This document shows, piece after piece, positions 31,609 to 41,708 of a stretch of 64,000 nt of DNA; position 1 is the first letter of the stretch, and every line of letters starts with the position of its first letter. The stretch lies in assembly GCA_002077065.1 (NCBI GenBank), contig NAJO01000028.1, positions 124,001 to 188,000 on the forward strand. The letters are read 5' to 3'. The translations under genes were made by a program, and so were the position numbers. This DNA is from Cryoendolithus antarcticus. Its lineage: Eukaryota > Ascomycota > Dothideomycetes > Cladosporiales > Cladosporiaceae. The notes beneath the pieces were generated by a model. The model did not search any database and was not told the origin of the DNA. It saw only the letters and a list, made by a program, of their open reading frames with translations.

Positions 31609-33651
31609 TCAAATTAGCTCGATGTTCTGCAGCGCCTCCCCATCATCCGGGCTCTGATTACCCATCAAGCCATACACGAAGACCTCACCGATAAGCTCGT
31701 ACTGCTTGCCCTTGCGCCGTAACGCGAAAGGTGTCTGAGCCCCACAGAATCTCCAAATCTCGTCCCCTGGCCGCAGAAGCCATGGTCCAAGACCCATATA
31801 TCCTTTAGGGGTCACGAAAAAGCTTCTCTTGCGACAGATCCATCGCATGCGTTCGTGGAACGCGAAGATATCGCTATCGACGTTGCCATCGGTCAGCCTG
31901 TCTGCGCTGAAATCTAATACTGTTCGCCATAGTGCTTGATGCGCTTTGAACGTCGCAAGCGTGGCCTTGGCGTCTAGCTCGGGCCTGCTGTCTGCTATCA
32001 AAGTGCGGGCGAAGATCTCGATCATCCCTTCGCCGGTAGGATGCTTGGCGGCTCTCTGAGCGAGATGCTGCCATTGGGAAAGCCAATATACCATGGGTAC
32101 GACGCTCAGCTGCCTTTCTGAGAATGAGAGCGGCAGACGACGGCCTCCGGCGCTGACGTTATCGACTCTCAGTGCTTCAACGGTGAGCTTACGCCGATCC
32201 GCTGACAATAACGGGTGAGAGAGCTGGACAGAATTCCCGATCTTGGGTCGCGTTATGAACGTGAAAGGCTTGGTGCTGTTTGACCAATCCGGTACCCAGG
32301 ACGGCAGCGATCGCTCGTTATACCACGCGTGGTCGCCGGCGAAATTCAGCAAGTCCAGGACGCCGTGCGTGAGATAATACTCAGCAACGTCAAGATAGAC
32401 ATCAGCAACTGATTTCTTATAGTCAATCATCTCGATGAACTTATCTCTGTCGTCTGAAAGCCCCACAATCGCGTAGACCTTATCGCGGGGATCGCTCACC
32501 GCGCTAACGAGGGTGGTAGAGAGGAGATCAAGCAGTTCCGAGGGTGTGTCGAAATACTCTCGCATGTTCACCTGCGCTACCTTGAAGGCACTGCTGATGG
32601 CCAGGTCGACGATAGCACGCTCGTTTGAGTCGGAAGTCATCGCCAACACGATAGACGCTAGCTTTACCCACTCACACGAGTACTGCCCACATTGCAGCAC
32701 CACATTGTCGTTCAGAGCGACTTCTTGCAAGATCCAAGTCCTAGAGTACCACCTTCGACGCAGCAAGGCGTCAAACATTGGCCATCGACTATCTCGAGGA
32801 CCAGGAAATCCGTGGTGACGGAGCGTCTTGAGTGGAGCTTCCCAAAGGGGTCGGCCTGGAGACTGCGCTGCCTCGAGCACCGCATACAATGACTCGATCA
32901 TGTTGTACGCCTCTGAAGTACTGCCATCAGCGTCACCTAACCAGATAATGACACCTCTGGCAGTCGCATAGATGCGACCCATTTGCTTGACCTGGCTCGT
33001 AACCTCGTCGACGTCCTGCTGATTGATACACATTTCATCGATCCACAATTTCCTGGGCTTATTTTTACATCGCAGCTGATATAGCAGTGAAGTTATCGTA
33101 CCGCTCACGTTGACGGCGACGCCATCACAGTGCACGAGTTCCGGAGGCGCGTGTACATCCCAGTGGTACGAGATAGCTTCGAATGCCGGGGCGTTCTCAA
33201 GCAGACACGGGATAAGTCTCACCACAAGTGGATCATCTCTTTGGCCACACTCGAGTTCCAGGTAGCGGAGGGAGCCAGACTCTAGAGACTGGTAGCTGGG
33301 TCTGACGCCGCGCGATCTTGGATCATTGCGAGAAGGGTCCTGGCACGGTCGAACAGGCGGGAGACTTGCTTCCAGCCGATCTGCCTCGGACAGATATTGA
33401 TGGTTAAAGATTCGCTTTGGCCTGCCCGCTGATGCATATCGGCGAATTCGAGCCTCTCTGTACTGACAATGTATCCTCCTGATGCGTCCAGTGGCTTGGA
33501 CGCGACAAAAAACCCACACCGCCAAGTCACGAAAGCGTGCCGCATAGGGTGGAAGGGGTTTGGGTTGTTCAAGAGCGCGGGCATCGCTTCGTCGTGCACG
33601 ACGTTTGTACATCGTGTCTTCAAGATCCTTCCAGTCTCTATGCAGTGCCAT
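31609..33651 (-). CDS. HET-domain (heterokaryon incompatibility) protein
   Basis: HET domains trigger regulated cell death in fungal allorecognition and innate immunity. Their structure is related to TIR domains. The single exon from the ATG at 33651 encodes 680 aa. The three HET blocks are at residues 159-165 (AISYHWD), 203-213 (WIDEMCINQQD) and 304-310 (RTWILQE). Residues 1-120 are basic and not recognised. After the HET domain come the usual fungal extensions SDPRDKVYAIVGLSDD and LPSWVPDWS, with a C-terminal region (GYMGLGPWLLRPGDEIWRF) common in stand-alone HET proteins. There are no NACHT, WD or ankyrin repeats, so this is not a STAND receptor. It converges on tms1 and is divergent from the TPP enzyme. 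A GLTP/HET-C2-like gene lies 3.8 kb away. Confidence 0.93.
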   Translation of the reverse strand: MALHRDWKDLEDTMYKRRARRSDARALEQPKPLPPYAARFRDLAVWVFCRVQATGRIRRIHCQYREARIRRYASAGRPKRIFNHQYLSEADRLEASLPPVRPCQDPSRNDPRSRGVRPSYQSLESGSLRYLELECGQRDDPLVVRLIPCLLENAPAFEAISYHWDVHAPPELVHCDGVAVNVSGTITSLLYQLRCKNKPRKLWIDEMCINQQDVDEVTSQVKQMGRIYATARGVIIWLGDADGSTSEAYNMIESLYAVLEAAQSPGRPLWEAPLKTLRHHGFPGPRDSRWPMFDALLRRRWYSRTWILQEVALNDNVVLQCGQYSCEWVKLASIVLAMTSDSNERAIVDLAISSAFKVAQVNMREYFDTPSELLDLLSTTLVSAVSDPRDKVYAIVGLSDDRDKFIEMIDYKKSVADVYLDVAEYYLTHGVLDLLNFAGDHAWYNERSLPSWVPDWSNSTKPFTFITRPKIGNSVQLSHPLLSADRRKLTVEALRVDNVSAGGRRLPLSFSERQLSVVPMVYWLSQWQHLAQRAAKHPTGEGMIEIFARTLIADSRPELDAKATLATFKAHQALWRTVLDFSADRLTDGNVDSDIFAFHERMRWICRKRSFFVTPKGYMGLGPWLLRPGDEIWRFCGAQTPFALRRKGKQYELIGEVFVYGLMGNQSPDDGEALQNIELI

Positions 33652-34399
33652 AGTTGCGCAAGATAGCTCCAGGGCAAGTCAAAGATGTGCATGCCCAAGA
33701 TGCCCTCGCGGTCTCGCGGAGGGCTGTGCAAGCGTCGACGCGTCTGGGGATGGTAAACGTCCAGTGGGTGCCTACCTCATGAGATCCTGTCGAACGCACG
33801 ATCCCTGAGGCCTACACTTTGATCAGCCGTAATTTCTTCATGCCTGTCTGCACGGTCAGTCGCGAGTCCTCTTGAGCCAGGGGCTTCCGATTCATCAACT
33901 GGCGCATGTCAGGCATTTTAGCACACAGGGTTCATACGAGGTCGTGTCCGCGGGTCTCAATGCGACACACTGACGCATCGCCCCCCATTGAGTGGACCCA
34001 GGTCGGCATACCCTCGAACGCGCTGTCACGTGGCGTACGAGAGGTTTCCAGTGCCGAATCACGACTCATCCAGTATTGCAGCGGGACTAGTTCCACTAAT
34101 GGACTTCCCTCAATTTTGGTGGTCCATCCACTCTGCGGGGTACGGAGACATTTCATCACCAGCTGCGAGTCCATGTCGGCTCTTGGTCTGAACGACACCC
34201 GGCTTCGGTTCTCACGTCGGCATAGGAACGCGACTCTGCACAGTAGCTCTCCGGATCTCAGGCCAAGTACTACTCGACATCTCTCTTTCTCCTGCTTCAC
34301 GCTCTCCAGCTCCCATCACCTACAACCGTGCGTGCTTGAGACGGCCCTTATACGAAGACCATTGAATGTATAGCTTGTTCACGTGACGGGAGCAGCAAG
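33652..34399. other. Divergent intergenic region of the HET and TPP-enzyme genes
   Basis: This 748-bp region has overlapping open frames on both strands (155 and 122 codons). Neither shows a domain or an ATG in good context, so I treat it as promoter sequence. Confidence 0.5.
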
Positions 34400-36407
34400 A
34401 TGGCGACCACCAATGGGACATCCAATGGCAGCAAGCCGTGAGCACACCTATCCAGCATATCCATCACGACTTGCTAATCTCGAGACACAGACTATACACA
34501 GCGTCCTTCGCCTTCTTCGAAGCACTATGGGAGGTCCGCCAACCCTCCCTGCAATCACCATTCCCACCCTCTACTAATCGACTCCCTTCAAGGCCGGCGT
34601 GACCCACGTCTTCGTCAATCTCGGTAGCGACCACCCCTCCATAATCGAAGCCATAGTAAAAGGCCAAACGGAAACCCCCTCCACCTTCCCGCGAATCATT
34701 ACCTGCCCAAACGAAATGGTCGCCCTCTCCATGGCCGACGGCTACGCTCGCCTGACCAACACCCCCCAATGCGTGATCGTCCACGTCGACGTCGGCACGC
34801 AAGGTCTCGGCGCCGCAGTCCACAACGCCTCCTGCGGCCGCGCGCCAGTGCTCATCTTCGCGGGCTTGAGTCCGTATACGATCGAAGGCGAGTATCGGGG
34901 GAGCAGGACGGAGTATATCCATTGGATCCAGGATGTGCCGGATCAGAAGCAGATTGTGAGTCAGTATTGCCGGTATACGGGGGAGATCAAGCGGGGACGG
35001 AATGTGAAGCAGCTGGTCAATCGGGCGCTGAGTTTTGCGAAGAGCGAGCCGAGGGGACCGGTGTATTTGCTTGGGGCGAGGGAGGCGATGGAGGAGGATA
35101 TTGAACCCTATAAGTTGGAGCAGGAGCACTGGAATCCGATTGAGCTTGGAGGATTGAGTCCGAAACAAGTGCAGTCGATTGCGGAGATCTTGGTCGAGGC
35201 TGAGGAGCCGCTGTTGATCACCGGGTACTCTGGACGAAATCATGCTGCTGTTGGGGCACTAGTCGCACTTGCGGACGCGGTGAAGGGGTTACGGGTACTA
35301 GACACCGGTGGCAGCGACATGTGCTTCCCCGCGAACCACCCAGCCTGGCTCGGGCTCCGCTACGGCGTGGAAGAGAGCATCAGAACGGCTGACGTGATCC
35401 TCTGTCTCGACGTAGACGTCCCCTGGATACCGACCCAATGCAAACCCAAAGCTTCCGCGAAGATCATACACATCGACGTCGATCCGCTGAAACAGCAGAT
35501 GCCAGTCTTCTACATCCCCGCCCTAGCACGGTATAAAGCCGACGCTGAGACTGCCATAACGCAAACCACTGCCTACATAACGTCCAAGCTTAGCGCGAAG
35601 ATCGAGTCGAAAGTCTTCGCCGACCGCTGGACTGCGCTGCAAGAGAAGCACACTGCGCGCGTTGATCTCATCAAATCCCAGGCCAAACCCGCAGAGAACG
35701 GCACATTTGCTTGCTCATACCTCATGTCCGAAGTCCGCAAAGCGCTGCCGCAGGATACTATCTGGGCTGTTGAAGCAGTGACGAACACAGCATTCGTCGC
35801 AGATCAGATCCAAGCGACACTACCCGGGAGCTGGATCAACTGTGGCGGCGGCGGCTTGGGGTGGTCAGGCGGCGGCGCATTGGGGATCAAATTGGCTAGT
35901 GATGTCTTGGCTGGGGGTAAGGGGAAGGGCAAGTTTGTGTGTCAGGTTGTGGGCGATGGGACGTATTTGTTCAGTGTACCGGGAAGTGTGTATTGGATTG
36001 CGCAGAGGTATGGGATACCGGTGTTGACGATAGTGCTGAACAACAAGGGTAAGTTCTCCGTCCTGCAAGACGCCCGCGTTTCTGAGAATGGTCGACTGAT
36101 ATGAGAACTAGGTTGGAACGCCCCTCGAAAGTCACTACTACTAGTCCACCCCGATGGTGCGGGCTCCAAGGCCACGAATGAGGATCTGAATATCAGCTTT
36201 GCGCCGACGCCGGACTATCCGGGTATTGCGAAGGCTGCTAGTGGAGGCAAGTGCTGGACTGGCGTTGCTGGGACTGTTGAGGAGTTGGCGAAGCTGCTGC
36301 CTGAGGCACGGAAAGCTGTGGAGAGCGGTGTATGTGCAGTGCTGGAAGCGCAGCTTGAAGGGCCGGAGGGGAAGTTTGGGGGAGGGAGGGCTGTTACAGT
36401 TGGATGA
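34400..36407 (+). CDS. Thiamine-pyrophosphate-dependent enzyme, acetolactate synthase-like
   Basis: TPP enzymes of this fold carry out decarboxylation or carboligation of 2-oxo acids. Four exons are needed: 34400-34437, 34491-34533, 34593-36048 and 36112-36407, giving 610 aa. Two tiny 5' exons supply MATTNGTSNGSKP and LYTASFAFFEALWE, which join to AGVTHVFVNLGSDHPSIIEA, the normal start of the Pyr domain. The catalytic Glu is at about residue 68 in CPNEMVALSMADGYAR. The TPP-binding motif begins GDGTYLFSVP at about residue 481 and ends LNNKG-WNAP across the last splice. Fungi hold several uncharacterised homologues between acetolactate synthases and benzoylformate/oxalyl-CoA decarboxylases. The sequence does not decide the substrate. 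There is no mitochondrial presequence, so this is unlikely to be the main Ilv2. The C-terminus (VTVG) shows no PTS1. Confidence 0.88.
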
Positions 36408-36905
36408 AGGCTATAGCCTGTCACAAGGTGTTAGAACTCAAACTTGGTCCAGTGAGGTCAGCTGTGGGAAGTCTGGCCGACAATCACAGTGCCCAACTGG
36501 TTGGTAGCGGACATAGTTAAAGACTCTACGACCAACGGCAAGATCGCTTTACAGCGCGGTCTCCCTCGAGTCTATCCAATTCTCTCATCCATCACCACGA
36601 TGTCTCGTGCTAACGTCCAAGGTGTTGTGTTGTAATGTAGTGGCGCAGATGTGGAAGGATGTCGCCCATAATGCACGCTTATGCTTCATTACCAAGGCGT
36701 AGGTTGGACACTTGATACTGTAAGTTTCCGTCCTCGCTCAGCTAGTAGCAGTCACTTGATACCCTGACCACATGCACTGCGCCTCAATACGAGTGTATAC
36801 CGCGCGAGCGATCAAATAGTTGGCACGCTGCGCCGTTCTGCCCAATCTCACCTACATGTCCATTAGACAGCAAACACATTATACACATCTCATCGACCAC
36901 ACATC
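36408..36905. other. Intergenic region upstream of the first MGCF gene
   Basis: About 500 bp lies between the TPP enzyme and the small MGCF gene. AT-richer sequence near 36780-36900 (including tatacaca) fits a promoter. No gene is seen. Confidence 0.5.
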
Positions 36906-37094
36906 ATGGGCTGCTTCTTGTCCGCGCCTGTGTATGAACACGACGAGCATGGTCGTGCGACGAATCCCCCAAGGATGGTCACCCAACCGTCAACCTTGGA
37001 TAAGGTGATCGAGAAACGTCGGCGTCGTCAGGTTGAGAAGACTGAGGCCCAGTCACTGGCTGGCAAGAAGTTTGGAGACGACAGTGGTCATTGA
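36906..37094 (+). CDS. Small predicted lipid-anchored protein, MGCF family copy 1
   Basis: This is a 62-aa intronless protein starting at the ATG at 36906. The N-terminus MGCFLSAP fits the N-myristoylation pattern (G2, small residue at position 6, no Pro at 7), with Cys3 placed for palmitoylation as in dually acylated signalling proteins. A paralogue lies on the other strand at 59253-59444. The two share MGCF-S, DEHGRA, TQPS, IEKRR, a TEA block and the final SGH. The middle is basic (KVIEKRRRRQVEK) and could contact acidic membrane lipids. Conservation within the window supports a real gene despite its size. The function is unknown and I know no characterised homologue. Confidence 0.75.
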   Translation: MGCFLSAPVYEHDEHGRATNPPRMVTQPSTLDKVIEKRRRRQVEKTEAQSLAGKKFGDDSGH

Positions 37095-37737
37095 CCGTTC
37101 GCCCTGTGAGTCAGAGTGCAGTGTATTGCTCGGGCGAGTTCCAAGGACCTGACATTGGTAGTAGAATCATGAGACCATCTATCGGGAGAGTAAAGCAACA
37201 GAGTTTGATTCAGTGAAGTATTGGTTGGAGCAGCAATGGATGCGCTGCGAGCGATGAGTACAGGTATCTTAATTGTGCAAGGCTTCGACCGAGGACAATA
37301 GACTGCTGTGCTCAATGAGAAACTCAGTCTTGCAAGTCTGTCCCGTGTCGTCACACGGTACTCGCGTAGATCGCGAACAGACTTCAGCCATAGGTAGTTC
37401 GAAGCTGCGCTGCTTCGCGACGTGCTTATAGACTGTGGCCAAGCTCATGCACGGCGGTTCATCGTGTGATACAGTTTGGTGATCCGTATCTTGGGTATGT
37501 TGCCACGGAAAGGTTGAGATCTCAAGTCACGCATGGAACCCCGAGGTGCTTGTCAGAATTCGTGAAGTTGATGCCAAGACTTTGTGAACTTCGATTCTCG
37601 CGACCGCCTTTGACCACGATACCTCTTCGTGCTGTCGATGAACTTGCGGCCGTAGAAAGTGAGACAGTCATATCCTCATTCTCTTCGTATACTACGGTGC
37701 TTCGATCCGGCAAGCTTCATCCCACTTCACCGCCATC
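37095..37737. other. Intergenic region upstream of egd1
   Basis: About 640 bp between two plus-strand genes, without a supported coding frame. It should contain the egd1 promoter and 5' leader. Confidence 0.5.
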
Positions 37738-38449
37738 ATGGATCACGAGAAGCTAGCCCGCATGCAAAATGCAGTGCGCATTGGTGAGTAGCTGGGAACA
37801 TGACACTGAGATTTATGAACGCGTACTAACGAAATTCTAGGGTATGTGAAATACGTTTTCCCTATTCGGTTCCGCGTCAAAGAGCTGGAAGAGAGATCGG
37901 GCGAGCGGGAGATTGGCAGAAATTGTTGGAAGTGAGATCAGACAGCTAACGATCGAATCAGCGGAAAGGGAACACCGAGACGGAAGGTCAAGAAGGTGAC
38001 CAGGAACTCCGGCGCCGATGATAAGAAGCTCCAAGCCGCACTCAAGAAGATGAACGTGCAACCCATCACGCAGATTGAGGAGGTCAACATGTTCAAGGCG
38101 GACGGCAATGTCATTCACTTCTCTGCACCTAAGGGTAATGTTGCACCTTTATACGGCGCTGGTGAAGCTTCAGGTCATGAAGGCTGACGTTGAGACAGTC
38201 CACGCATCCGTCCCATCGAACACCTTTGCGATCTACGGCAACGGCGAGGACAAGGAGCTGACTGAGCTCGTCCCCGGTATCTTGAACCAGCTCGGCCCCG
38301 ACTCGCTCGCATCGTTGCGCAAACTCGCAGAGAGCTACCAGAGTCTGCAGAAGAGCGGTGAGGGAGAGGACAAGAAGGACGATGATGATGACGAGATACC
38401 AGATTTGGTCGAGGGTGAGAACTTCGAGACCAAGGGCGACGTCGAGTAG
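37738..38449 (+). CDS. egd1: Nascent polypeptide-associated complex subunit beta
   Basis: NAC-beta binds the ribosome near the exit tunnel and, with NAC-alpha, shields nascent chains and directs targeting. The model has exons 37738-37783, 37841 (one base), 37962-38134 and 38199-38449, giving 156 aa, the family length. The protein starts [16 protein letters not shown] and continues [12 protein letters not shown], which is the ribosome-binding motif (RRKxxKK). The NAC domain runs from [20 protein letters not shown] through [20 protein letters not shown]. The acidic tail ends [18 protein letters not shown]. The frame across the first junction works only if a single G at 37841 is included as its own exon between two consensus introns. 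Neighbours suggest no operon-like link. Confidence 0.93.
37841..37841 (+). other. egd1: Single-nucleotide exon in egd1
   Basis: Intron A is 37784-37840 (GTGAGT, TACTAAC branch site, TTCTAG) and intron B is 37842-37961 (GTATGT, GCTAAC branch site, AATCAG). The one base between them, G, joins ATTG upstream and CGGAAAG downstream to give ATT-GGC-GGA-AAG (I-G-G-K), the conserved NAC-beta sequence. Splicing straight from 37783 to 37962 would shift the frame. Confidence 0.7.
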
Positions 38450-39222
38450 ATCTTCCAGAATCTACTTGATGGGATCTGAAGATTCAGAAAGGGTGCATGA
38501 AGCCACTTCTGGGCATATCAACACCAACAGCCTACAGCCGATAGCAAATCCGCCACGAAATCGAGATACGCCAAAAGGGTCAGGTTCTGGCAATGATGGT
38601 TCATCCAGCAGGCGAATGGTGTATATGAGTTCTAGCGTTGTATACTACGCTTCTCTGCACTCCTCGTTGTCGGCAAGTTTTTCGCCGGAGAACTCACGGT
38701 GAGGTACTGCGGCGCATCGCAAGTCCCTGCTGCATTACCACTTGCTCCCCACAAAGCACCCTTGATTACCCTCGTGCCGATCAATACAGTTCGCTTGGCC
38801 TGTGATAGGCGAACTGCAACTGTTTCTCGGAGGCATCTGGTCGTACGGCAAGACGCCAACAAAGCCTTTCGTGAGCAACGCGCTCGACGCGGGAGGTTCC
38901 ACATGGCATAGCGACGTGTACATGGTCGTCGCCTCACCCCTGTGACTTGCAGAATCAGTGATTTATTTCGGTTTGTTAGTCGTCTGAATACGTGAACGAC
39001 GGCTCGGTGTCGCTCGGTCAGGCACTAAGGCATGCAGTCGCGTTGCTGGGCGGGGAGCTTTTTGTTTGGGCTTCACGATCCCGCACTTGAACAATCAACG
39101 TCACTCTTCCAATGCGACCACACTTCTCTTCTACCCTGTCTTAACGATCTCACATGCTCTCCTGAGCAGTCTCGATCACACAGACTTCTCCCGAATTGAA
39201 CTTGCAAGTCCAGCTCAACACA
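38450..39222. other. Intergenic region between egd1 and the Dbf2-like kinase
   Basis: About 770 bp between two plus-strand genes. Frames of about 60-110 codons lack domains. It should hold the kinase promoter. Confidence 0.5.
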
Positions 39223-41324
39223 ATGGCGCCAGGCACGCCATTGAAGGTGGGCGGCCAGAACCATGACTTTGCCTTGCCCATACCACCGCCACTTCTACAC
39301 ACTCGCTCTTCCAATAACGCAAATGACGCACCAGGAACACCTGGATACGAAGAGCCGGCGTTTATCTCGCCTGTGCAGACGCCGCAGGGCAGCCCAAGCA
39401 AGAGCCGCATGCCTCCTGGAGCGTTCGATCTACCCGATGTCTTCTCGAACGCCATGAAACTTATGCCGACACAAGGGCAGCCAAACACCAAGGCATTACA
39501 GTCGAAGCAACAGCCTACCGCTTCGCCAACAAGACATGCTGACCAGGATCCGTTCAGCGTGCAAGATGCGAAGGCAGGAGCACCTGGCAGCCCAACGCGC
39601 AAACAAGGGAAGGAGAACACGCCGCCAGCACATAGACCTGCACTGCAAGAGCGGAACAGCTACCTTAACCAGGCTGCTCAGAGCAGACAGGATGTGTACA
39701 AGCCACGCGAGGATCATTCACCCACGAGGCAGGCTCAGCAGCAGCAGGCGAATGTAGTGGCTGCACCCACGCCAGAGGAGCAGGAGAAGTTGCGGCGACC
39801 GGCTGTCAAGAGACTGGCGAACGTTACGCAACTGTACTTCCTCGACTACTACTTTGATCTGCTATCATACACTGCCAACCGTCAGAACCGCCTGTCGGCG
39901 TTCAAGGAAGGCAATCATCTTCCAGCCGAGGCGGCATCCGAGGCGGAGAGAGACCAGTACAACAAGAGCTGGCGGACATACCTCAATCACGAGAGGACAA
40001 ATCTCCGCCAGCGTCGTACGAAGCTCAGACACGGTGACTTCCAGATCCTGACCCAAGTCGGTCAAGGTGGCTATGGTCAGGTCTACCTCGCTCAAAAGAA
40101 AGACACCCGCGAAGTCTGCGCCCTCAAAATCATGTCGAAGAAGCTTCTCTTCAAGCTCGATGAAGTTCGCCATGTCCTCACGGAACGTGACATCCTCACA
40201 ACAGCCAAATCAGACTGGCTAGTCCGCCTCCTCTACTCATTCCAAGATGACTCTTCAATCTACCTCGCTATGGAGTACGTCCCAGGCGGCGATTTCCGCA
40301 CTCTCCTCAACAACACAGGCGTGCTCCACAACCGCCACGCCCGCTTCTACATCTCCGAGATGTTCCTCTGTGTAGATGCCCTGCATCAGCTCGGCTACAT
40401 TCACCGCGATCTCAAACCCGAAAACTTCCTCATCGACGGCACCGGTCACGTCAAACTTACCGACTTCGGCCTCGCAGCCGGCTTCCTCGCTCCAGCAAAG
40501 ATTGAGAGCATGCGTATCAAACTTGAGTCCGTCGGCAACATGCCCTCCTCCGCTAATCCCTTCAATCTCAACCAACCCACCGAATCTCGCTCCATCCGCG
40601 AGCGTCGTGAAGGCTACCGCTCGCTACGCGAACGCGATAAGAACTACGCTAAATCCATCGTCGGCTCACCAGACTACATGGCCCCAGAAGTGCTGAAGGG
40701 TGAGGAATACGACTCCACGGTCGACTACTGGAGTCTCGGGTGTATGCTCTTCGAAGCCCTAGCCGGCTATCCACCCTTCGCTGGCGCGAGTGTGGATGAG
40801 ACGTGGCAGAACTTGAAGCGCTGGCAGTCTGTGCTCCGCAAGCCGGAGTACGAGGACCCGTCGTACTTCCTCTCGCGCCGGACGTGGGATCTCATCACGC
40901 GGCTTATTGCTGTCAAGGCGAACAGACTGCAGGGTATGAAGCAAGTGCAGATGCATGACTATTTCCGCGAGGTGAGTTGGGAAAGGCTGCGCTCTGAGCG
41001 TGCGCCCTTCGTGCCTGAGCTGGACAGCGAGACTGATGCTGGCTACTTTGATGACTTTGGCAGTGAGAAGGACATGGCGAAGTATAAGGAGGTGCTTGAG
41101 AAGCAGGAGGCGTTGGAGAAGATGGCGGAGAGAGATGGGAAGATGGATCGGAGTTTGTTTGTCGGGTTTACTTTCAAGTAAGTGAGAATTGAAGACCCTT
41201 GGAAGACTGTGTGGCTGACTTGACACACAGACACCGCAAGCCTGCTACTGATGATGACGGCAAGCCGACTAGTCCGAGAAAAGGGCTCGGCAATGTGGAC
41301 GAGACGTTTGGGACGATTTTCTAA
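39223..41324 (+). CDS. NDR-family kinase of the mitotic exit/septation network (Dbf2/Sid2)
   Basis: This kinase acts with Mob1 at the end of the mitotic exit or septation initiation pathway to drive cytokinesis and septum formation. Exons are 39223-41177 and 41231-41324 (53-bp intron), giving 682 aa. The N-terminal 200 residues are Pro/Gln/Ser-rich. The Mob1-binding segment with basic LRQRRTKLRHGDF precedes the kinase domain. The domain has the Gly loop GQGGYGQVYLAQ, the catalytic HRDLKPEN at about residue 395, DFGLA at 414 and GSPDYMAPE near 480. Between DFG and APE there is an extended Arg-rich insert (SIRERREGYRSLRERDKNYA), the NDR hallmark. The hydrophobic regulatory motif FVGFTFK is split by the intron, and splicing adds HRKPATDDDGKPTSPRKGLG. 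The ATG at 39223 is the first in frame with good context. The insert and motif support Dbf2/Sid2 over Cbk1/Orb6, though not beyond doubt. Confidence 0.92.
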
Positions 41325-41708
41325 GTCTTGCAATGGACAGTGTCGAACCCTTCCTTTCTTCTATGCATGGCTTTGGGACGGCTTCTGTTTGATGGCGTGG
41401 GTTAGTACATGAGCATCACGAGGGCATCGCATAATGAGGCGGACATGGTAGACGAGCGACGCCTGATGGAGATTGAGGGACTTCTGTACGTGTATCATTG
41501 GTCGAGATGCAGGCTACCTCAACGTGGATGAGCACCGTAAGCAGTGTACTCTGACTTGCCAACTTCCGCGCGCATACCCCCTCACTGGCATCGTAGTCGA
41601 CTTGAAGCAGCTGTTTGCGTCCCATATCGCATCATGTCGTGCATTAGCCACACTGCGCCTCCAACGTCGTCGCCGTGTCCGTGTCCCCTCTACCTCCTTT
41701 CATCACCC
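41325..41708. other. Convergent intergenic region of the kinase and tif34 genes
   Basis: About 380 bp between two convergent 3' ends. No gene is seen, and it should hold the 3' untranslated regions. Confidence 0.5.

Noticed and set aside
33906..34373. Overlapping plus- and minus-strand ORFs between the HET and TPP genes
   Set aside because: No motif on either strand, no good start context, and the region is the natural promoter space of two divergent genes.
37784..37961. Classical stwintron explanation for the egd1 double intron
   Set aside because: In a donor-split stwintron the external donor should be interrupted by the internal intron. Here both introns have complete donors and the in-frame product needs the extra G, so a one-base exon fits better.
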